Below, piece after piece: positions 5,527-8,899 of a DNA stretch of 8,899 bases; positions within the stretch are counted from its first letter, which is position 1; each line of letters begins with the position of its first letter. The stretch is from NCBI GenBank assembly GCA_017410745.1, contig JAFPPJ010000004.1:1-8899 (forward strand), given 5' to 3'. The notes beneath the pieces were generated by a model, which worked only from the letters and a program-made list of their open reading frames with translations, was not told where the DNA came from and ran no database searches. A program made the translations under genes and the position numbers. The stretch is from Oscillospiraceae bacterium. GTDB taxonomy: Bacteria; Bacillota; Clostridia; Oscillospirales; Ruminococcaceae.

Positions 5527-6552
5527 ATGAACAGAAAGAAACATGGACTGTTCAGCAGGATAGCAGCAGGAGCGCTCGCTCTCTCCCTGGCTGCGGTATC
5601 GTCCGGCTGTCAGCAGCAGAACCAATCTAACGGCACGATAGCCGTTATCGCTCAGGCTCAGGGCGTTCAGTTCTGGGATCTTCTCCAGGTAGGAGCAGTC
5701 GAAGGAGCATCTGAGCTCGGTTACGAGATAAGCTATGCATCTACTGCCAAGGCATCCGACATTGACGGACAGAGGACGCTTATGCAGCAGGCTATCGCTA
5801 ACGGCGTAAAGGGCATCATAATCGCACCTAACAGCCCTACTGATCTCAACAGCGAATTTGAAAGGGCATATGCGAATGACATACCCGTTATCACGGTATC
5901 GTCGAACGCTACATACCCCGGCATCAGATCCTACATCGGTTCTGATAACGTATCCGCGGGACAGATCGCAGGCAGACAGCTTGCAGAAGAGCTCGGACAG
6001 GGCGGCGAGATAGCTATCATAAGCCACTCCGCTACTGCTCAGAACGCACAGGGACGTGTTCAGGGCTTTGAGGATTCCATAGCTCTGCTCAACAAGCAGG
6101 CAAAGATGACCCTCGGCGAGAGGGCAACGGACTTCTCCGACATATGGACAGTCTCCGTCAAGGAGTCTTCCGACGGTACAAGAGAAGGTACAGAGGAAGT
6201 TGCCAACAAGGTAATGAAGGAACATCCCAATGTCAAGCTGATATTCGCTACGAACGAGAACTCTACTCTCGGCGTGTGCGATGCAGTATCGAATGCTCAG
6301 AAGGCCGGCGACATCAAGATCATAGGCTTTAACTCCAACGAGGCTGAGATATCCTACATCAAGACCGGCGTTCTTACCGGCACTATGGTGCAGAGCCCTT
6401 ACAACATGGGTTATCTGGGCGTAAGATACATCGACAAGATGCTAAACGGCGAGGAGATCAGAGAGAGCTACGATACCGGCGCTATGTACGTTTCCAGCCG
6501 TAACATCAACGATGATGTAGTCCAGCTGTGGATACATCCCGAACAGAACTAA
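5527..6552 (+). CDS. Sugar-type substrate-binding lipoprotein (Peripla_BP_4 / RbsB-like)
   Basis: Encodes 341 residues. The N-terminus has a Lys/Arg start, a hydrophobic segment and AAVSSGC, a lipobox-like site with C28 as the lipidated residue; Ser at -3 departs from the usual Leu. The mature part (about 35-335) is a type-1 periplasmic binding protein fold. It shows GVQFWDLLQVGAVEGASELG, the NGVKGIIIAPNSPT strand-turn, YIGSDNVSAGQIAGRQLAEEL and a late IIGFNSNEAE stretch, typical of ribose/galactose-type binders. It would hold a sugar or related small ligand outside the membrane. Start choice: AAGGAGG at 5510-5516 is 10 bases from the ATG at 5527; a TTG directly before it (5524) is also possible. 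The next gene follows by 11 bases and encodes a membrane signalling protein. No permease or ATPase is adjacent, so sensing rather than import is likely; the ligand is unknown. Confidence 0.92.
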   Translation: MNRKKHGLFSRIAAGALALSLAAVSSGCQQQNQSNGTIAVIAQAQGVQFWDLLQVGAVEGASELGYEISYASTAKASDIDGQRTLMQQAIANGVKGIIIAPNSPTDLNSEFERAYANDIPVITVSSNATYPGIRSYIGSDNVSAGQIAGRQLAEELGQGGEIAIISHSATAQNAQGRVQGFEDSIALLNKQAKMTLGERATDFSDIWTVSVKESSDGTREGTEEVANKVMKEHPNVKLIFATNENSTLGVCDAVSNAQKAGDIKIIGFNSNEAEISYIKTGVLTGTMVQSPYNMGYLGVRYIDKMLNGEEIRESYDTGAMYVSSRNINDDVVQLWIHPEQN

Positions 6553-6563
6553 GGAGGATCACA

Positions 6564-7787
6564 ATGGCTAAGACAAAAGCAAAGAAGAATGCCAAGGCCT
6601 CCTCGGGCAAAAATGAACAGAGAGGCTTTACCGTTGCGGCTATCATGCTCTTCGTGTTCGGTGCCATCATCATGGCGCTCAACCTGAACACGATGTTCAG
6701 ATCCCGTGCCATGAACGCCAATGCATCGGCATCGCAGGAATACATCGACCAGATCAGCTCCGAAGTGCTCCGCGTAAACGAGAACATACTCGAGATCGTT
6801 GGCGGCGTAGGCTCCGCTTCATCCTCCATCGAGGAGATCTCACTTTCATTCAGAAAGATAAACAATATTGAGGCCCAGTTCGAAGCACTCCCCGACCACT
6901 CACAGGAAGAGCTCCGCCGTTACGACAACGCTAAGAAGTTCACAGAGGCATACCACCAGAGACTTCTCGCTCTCCAGGACAACCTCGGAAATCTCGACCA
7001 GTCCACGATGAGAGCCATGTATGTACAGGAGATCGCGCCCCTTTCCTTCACAGCTACGGAAATGTTCGACTCTGCGGTTGACCTTAACAGAAAGAATGTC
7101 AGCTTCATGAGCCGTCAGGTGGCAATGCTCGGTGCTGTTTCGGCAGCAGTCATCATCTCCCTTATCATCATCGGTGAGATCGGTATCTTCGTTGCATCGA
7201 GGATCTCCGCAAGAAGAAGGGAAGACCTCGAAAAGAGAACGCAGCAGGCAGAAGCAGCTGCGAACAAGTTCAAGAAGTCGCAGCAGAAGATGGCAGACCT
7301 TGCAACTACCAACATCCTTACCAACATGAAGAACCGCTACGCACTCGAGACCGACCTTTCCGAAAGGCTCGATTCCGATCAGTTCACAGTGGCACTGTTC
7401 GACATGGATCAGTTCCGTATGATCAACGATACATACGGCTACGGCTTCGGCGACGAGTATCTCTCTCAGCTCGCTGAAAAGCTCGGTCAGGACTTCGGTC
7501 AGTTCGCCGAGATCTACAACATCCACGACAACAAGTTCGTATTCGTATTCAACAGGGAGATCTCCGATGCTCAGGCACAGAGACTTTCGGGAAGCGTTAT
7601 CATGACCCTTTCCTCTCCCTTCAACATCGCAAATCTCCAGGTTCAGCTCACCGCTTCGGGTGCTGTATACCATTACCTCCCCGGCGACTGCCTCAATGTT
7701 GACGGCGTTCTCATCAGACTTGACAACACCATCAGAGAAGCTAAGGCTCAGGGCGGCAATCAGGTTCTTATCGTTAATCAGATCTGA
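6564..7787 (+). CDS. Two-TM sensor protein with degenerate GGDEF domain
   Basis: Encodes 407 residues. A basic start (1-20) precedes TM1 (about 22-41), an outside helical domain (about 45-185) resembling four-helix-bundle sensor regions, TM2 (about 187-211) and a charged helical linker or coiled coil (213-247). A GGDEF-family domain (about 248-407) follows. Its N-terminal marks are intact: ILTNMKNRYAL (251-261) and FDMDQFRMINDTYGYGFGDE from 279, with D280. The signature itself is lost: GGDEF is replaced by HDNKF (321-325), and no RxxD inhibitory site is visible before it. Diguanylate cyclase activity is therefore unlikely; binding or regulation by protein contact is more plausible. Start 6564 has AAGGAGG 6 bases upstream, overlapping the stop of the binding-protein gene; the in-frame ATG at 6528 lies inside that gene and lacks a site. 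Together with the lipoprotein it probably forms a ligand receptor; this is inferred from gene pairing. Confidence 0.9.
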   Translation: MAKTKAKKNAKASSGKNEQRGFTVAAIMLFVFGAIIMALNLNTMFRSRAMNANASASQEYIDQISSEVLRVNENILEIVGGVGSASSSIEEISLSFRKINNIEAQFEALPDHSQEELRRYDNAKKFTEAYHQRLLALQDNLGNLDQSTMRAMYVQEIAPLSFTATEMFDSAVDLNRKNVSFMSRQVAMLGAVSAAVIISLIIIGEIGIFVASRISARRREDLEKRTQQAEAAANKFKKSQQKMADLATTNILTNMKNRYALETDLSERLDSDQFTVALFDMDQFRMINDTYGYGFGDEYLSQLAEKLGQDFGQFAEIYNIHDNKFVFVFNREISDAQAQRLSGSVIMTLSSPFNIANLQVQLTASGAVYHYLPGDCLNVDGVLIRLDNTIREAKAQGGNQVLIVNQI

Positions 7788-7801
7788 TCAGGTATAAACT
7801 T

Positions 7802-7844
7802 AAAGGACATTTCATAAGAGCGATCTTATGAAATGTCCTTTTTT
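7802..7844 (+). terminator. Strong intrinsic terminator after the GGDEF gene
   Basis: A perfect 18-bp stem (7802-7819 with 7824-7841) closes a GCGA tetraloop. Its 3' arm merges into six T's (7839-7844). It sits 14 bases past the GGDEF stop and 4 bases before the end of the converging acetyltransferase gene. On the minus strand the stem is followed only by TTTAAGTTTATA, so it may also stop leftward transcription but less well. Confidence 0.93.
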
Positions 7845-7848
7845 ATTG

Positions 7849-8361
7849 TCATATACGTTTCTGGAACCACAGCAGATCATACCATTTGCCGAATTTGATG
7901 CCTATGCCTTTGAGATGCGCTGCCTGCTCAAAGCCCATGGCAAGGTGGAAATTTTTGCTGTCATGCGACAGATGCTCGTCCTCCTCCACGGAGTATGCCA
8001 CGCCTGCAAGCAGGTTCACTATGCCCTGACTGCGCAGCCTTTCCTCGAGCGCGGCATACAGCAGAGTGCCTGCGCCCTCGCGGCGGTGCGCTCTGTCCAC
8101 ATACACGGATGCGGCGGCTGTGCGGCAGTACGCCTCTCTCGCACTGTATGCGGATGCGTAGGCATAGCCTATGATCTCGCCGTCTCTCTCGCACACGAGA
8201 TAGGGATATTTCTCCAGTATACCTTTTATCCTATGCCCGAACTCCTCTGCAGAGGGCGGCACATATTCAAAGGAAACAGCGGTATTCTCCACATAGTACG
8301 CATATATCTCCGCAAGTCTTTTTGCATCTGCCACGGATGCGTCTCTTATACTTATATTCAT
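7849..8361 (-). CDS. GNAT N-acetyltransferase, phosphinothricin-acetyltransferase-like
   Basis: Encodes 170 residues, full length for the Pat/Bar-like branch of GNAT enzymes, which move an acetyl group from acetyl-CoA to a small amine. Family marks seen are the start IRDASVADAKRLAEIYAYYV, YPYLVCERDGEIIGYAYAS (52-70), the SVYVDRAHRREGAG acetyl-CoA loop with R93-R94-E95-G96-A97-G98, the late NFHLAMGFEQAAHLKGIGIK stretch, and the closing GKWYDLLWFQKRI. The insert EEDEHLSHDS (126-135) is not in classic herbicide-resistance enzymes, so the true substrate is probably a cellular amine or amino acid and no resistance should be assumed. Start 8361 has GAGGTGA about 4 bases upstream, overlapping the stop of the preceding gene, so translation is likely coupled. 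No promoter is seen directly before it. Confidence 0.92.
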   Translation of the reverse strand: MNISIRDASVADAKRLAEIYAYYVENTAVSFEYVPPSAEEFGHRIKGILEKYPYLVCERDGEIIGYAYASAYSAREAYCRTAAASVYVDRAHRREGAGTLLYAALEERLRSQGIVNLLAGVAYSVEEDEHLSHDSKNFHLAMGFEQAAHLKGIGIKFGKWYDLLWFQKRI

Positions 8362-8364
8362 AAA

Positions 8365-8899
8365 TCACCTCACAGGCTCGGTAGAGCCTTCTCCGAGCGG
8401 CACTACTGCCACGCCGCCGAATATTCCGCATCTGTACTTGTAGCTGATGATGCCGGCACTTTCCTCCTCACATATGCTGTCATCTATGACAAGCGGATAG
8501 GGACGTTCGGGCGTACCCTCTGCGGCAAGGGTATGCAGCGTATCAAGCGCGAGCTGCATCCTCACGCTCTTTTCCTGTGCCTTGAAATCATCGTCGTTCA
8601 GCAGGTCGCTTATGACATTATCCACAGCCTCCATATCCTCAAGTTCCTTGTCGGTGAAGGGCTCATACACCGCTATCTCGACTGCATCCGAACGGTGCAG
8701 GCCGTGTTCATCGGAAAACTCCGCATAGTAATGATACTTGCGCTGCTCGGACACGTCGTCGTCGGTGTTGATGTCGGTATCCACCACGAAGCGGCAGTTG
8801 TACACGCCGTCGCCCATGATATCCCCGCCGTACTTCTTATAGTCGGCTATATCGTTGAGGGTCGCGACCGTCACGCCCGTATCCGCATCAATAAGTCCC
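8365..8899 (-). CDS. Unrecognised acidic protein, C-terminal part (5' end outside window)
   Basis: The frame is open to the right edge; 178 residues and the stop at 8367..8365 are visible. A GTG at 8874 is in frame, but coding-like sequence continues beyond it without a ribosome site, so the true start is outside. The visible part is acidic, with an Asp-rich stretch DTDINTDDD, a beta-rich first half (VYNCRFVVDTD, YHYYAEFSDEHG) and a helical middle (TDKELEDMEAVDNVISDLL). It closes with a short beta-rich end. I see no membrane segment or catalytic motif and do not recognise the family. The first half could be an Ig-like sandwich of a surface protein, a weak impression only. The acetyltransferase starts 3 bases after its stop, so the two are co-transcribed. 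Confidence 0.8.
   Translation of the reverse strand, partial: GLIDADTGVTVATLNDIADYKKYGGDIMGDGVYNCRFVVDTDINTDDDVSEQRKYHYYAEFSDEHGLHRSDAVEIAVYEPFTDKELEDMEAVDNVISDLLNDDDFKAQEKSVRMQLALDTLHTLAAEGTPERPYPLVIDDSICEEESAGIISYKYRCGIFGGVAVVPLGEGSTEPVR

Noticed and set aside
5497..6225. 242-residue minus-strand open frame over the binding-protein gene
   Set aside because: Composition is unlike a real protein and the plus-strand frame has clear family motifs, signal peptide and ribosome site.
6900..7673. 257-residue minus-strand open frame opposite the GGDEF gene
   Set aside because: Cys/Leu/Glu-heavy shadow of a gene with clear TM and GGDEF-family features; no ribosome site noted.
7849..8361. Herbicide (phosphinothricin) resistance gene
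   Set aside because: Similarity is to the broad Pat/Bar-like GNAT family; an insert and genomic context give no support for that substrate.

Overview
The window looks like chromosomal DNA from a Gram-positive, Clostridia-type bacterium, most likely a Ruminococcus-like Oscillospiraceae. The grounds are GGAGG-type ribosome binding sites on nearly every gene, sigma-A promoters with 17-base spacers, AT-rich intergenic DNA around genes of near 50 % GC, and BspA-type leucine-rich repeats. The family call rests on general style, not on a marker gene.

Left half, minus strand (5121 down to 1). One strong promoter at 5093..5121 drives five closely spaced co-directional genes. In transcription order they are a zinc-ribbon/BspA-type leucine-rich-repeat protein, a Ser/Thr protein kinase with a C-terminal zinc ribbon, a TerY-like von Willebrand A (vWA) protein, a PP2C phosphatase, and an unrecognised protein with a GYPQQGMG-repeat tail that runs off the left edge. 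Kinase + vWA + PP2C is the arrangement called the TerY-P triad in comparative genomics. It is read as a cytoplasmic phosphorylation switch in which the vWA protein acts as a metal-dependent scaffold. The two flanking proteins are plausible input, scaffold or substrate partners; that role is inference. No ter genes (terC, terD) are visible here.

Middle (5054..5526). A 473-base intergenic region holds the two divergent promoters. Between them lies a GC-rich, hairpin-forming island ending in a T-run, a candidate small RNA with no gene attached to it.

Right of centre, plus strand (5431..7844). A promoter, then two genes: a sugar-type periplasmic-binding lipoprotein and a two-TM membrane protein with a coiled coil and a GGDEF-family domain whose GGDEF motif is destroyed. 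They end at a strong intrinsic terminator. No ABC permease or ATPase accompanies them, so the pair looks like an extracellular ligand sensor rather than a transporter.

Right end, minus strand (8899 down to 7849). The 3' end of an unrecognised acidic protein is followed with 3 bases of spacing by a GNAT acetyltransferase of the phosphinothricin-acetyltransferase-like family. Its 3' end converges on the terminator.
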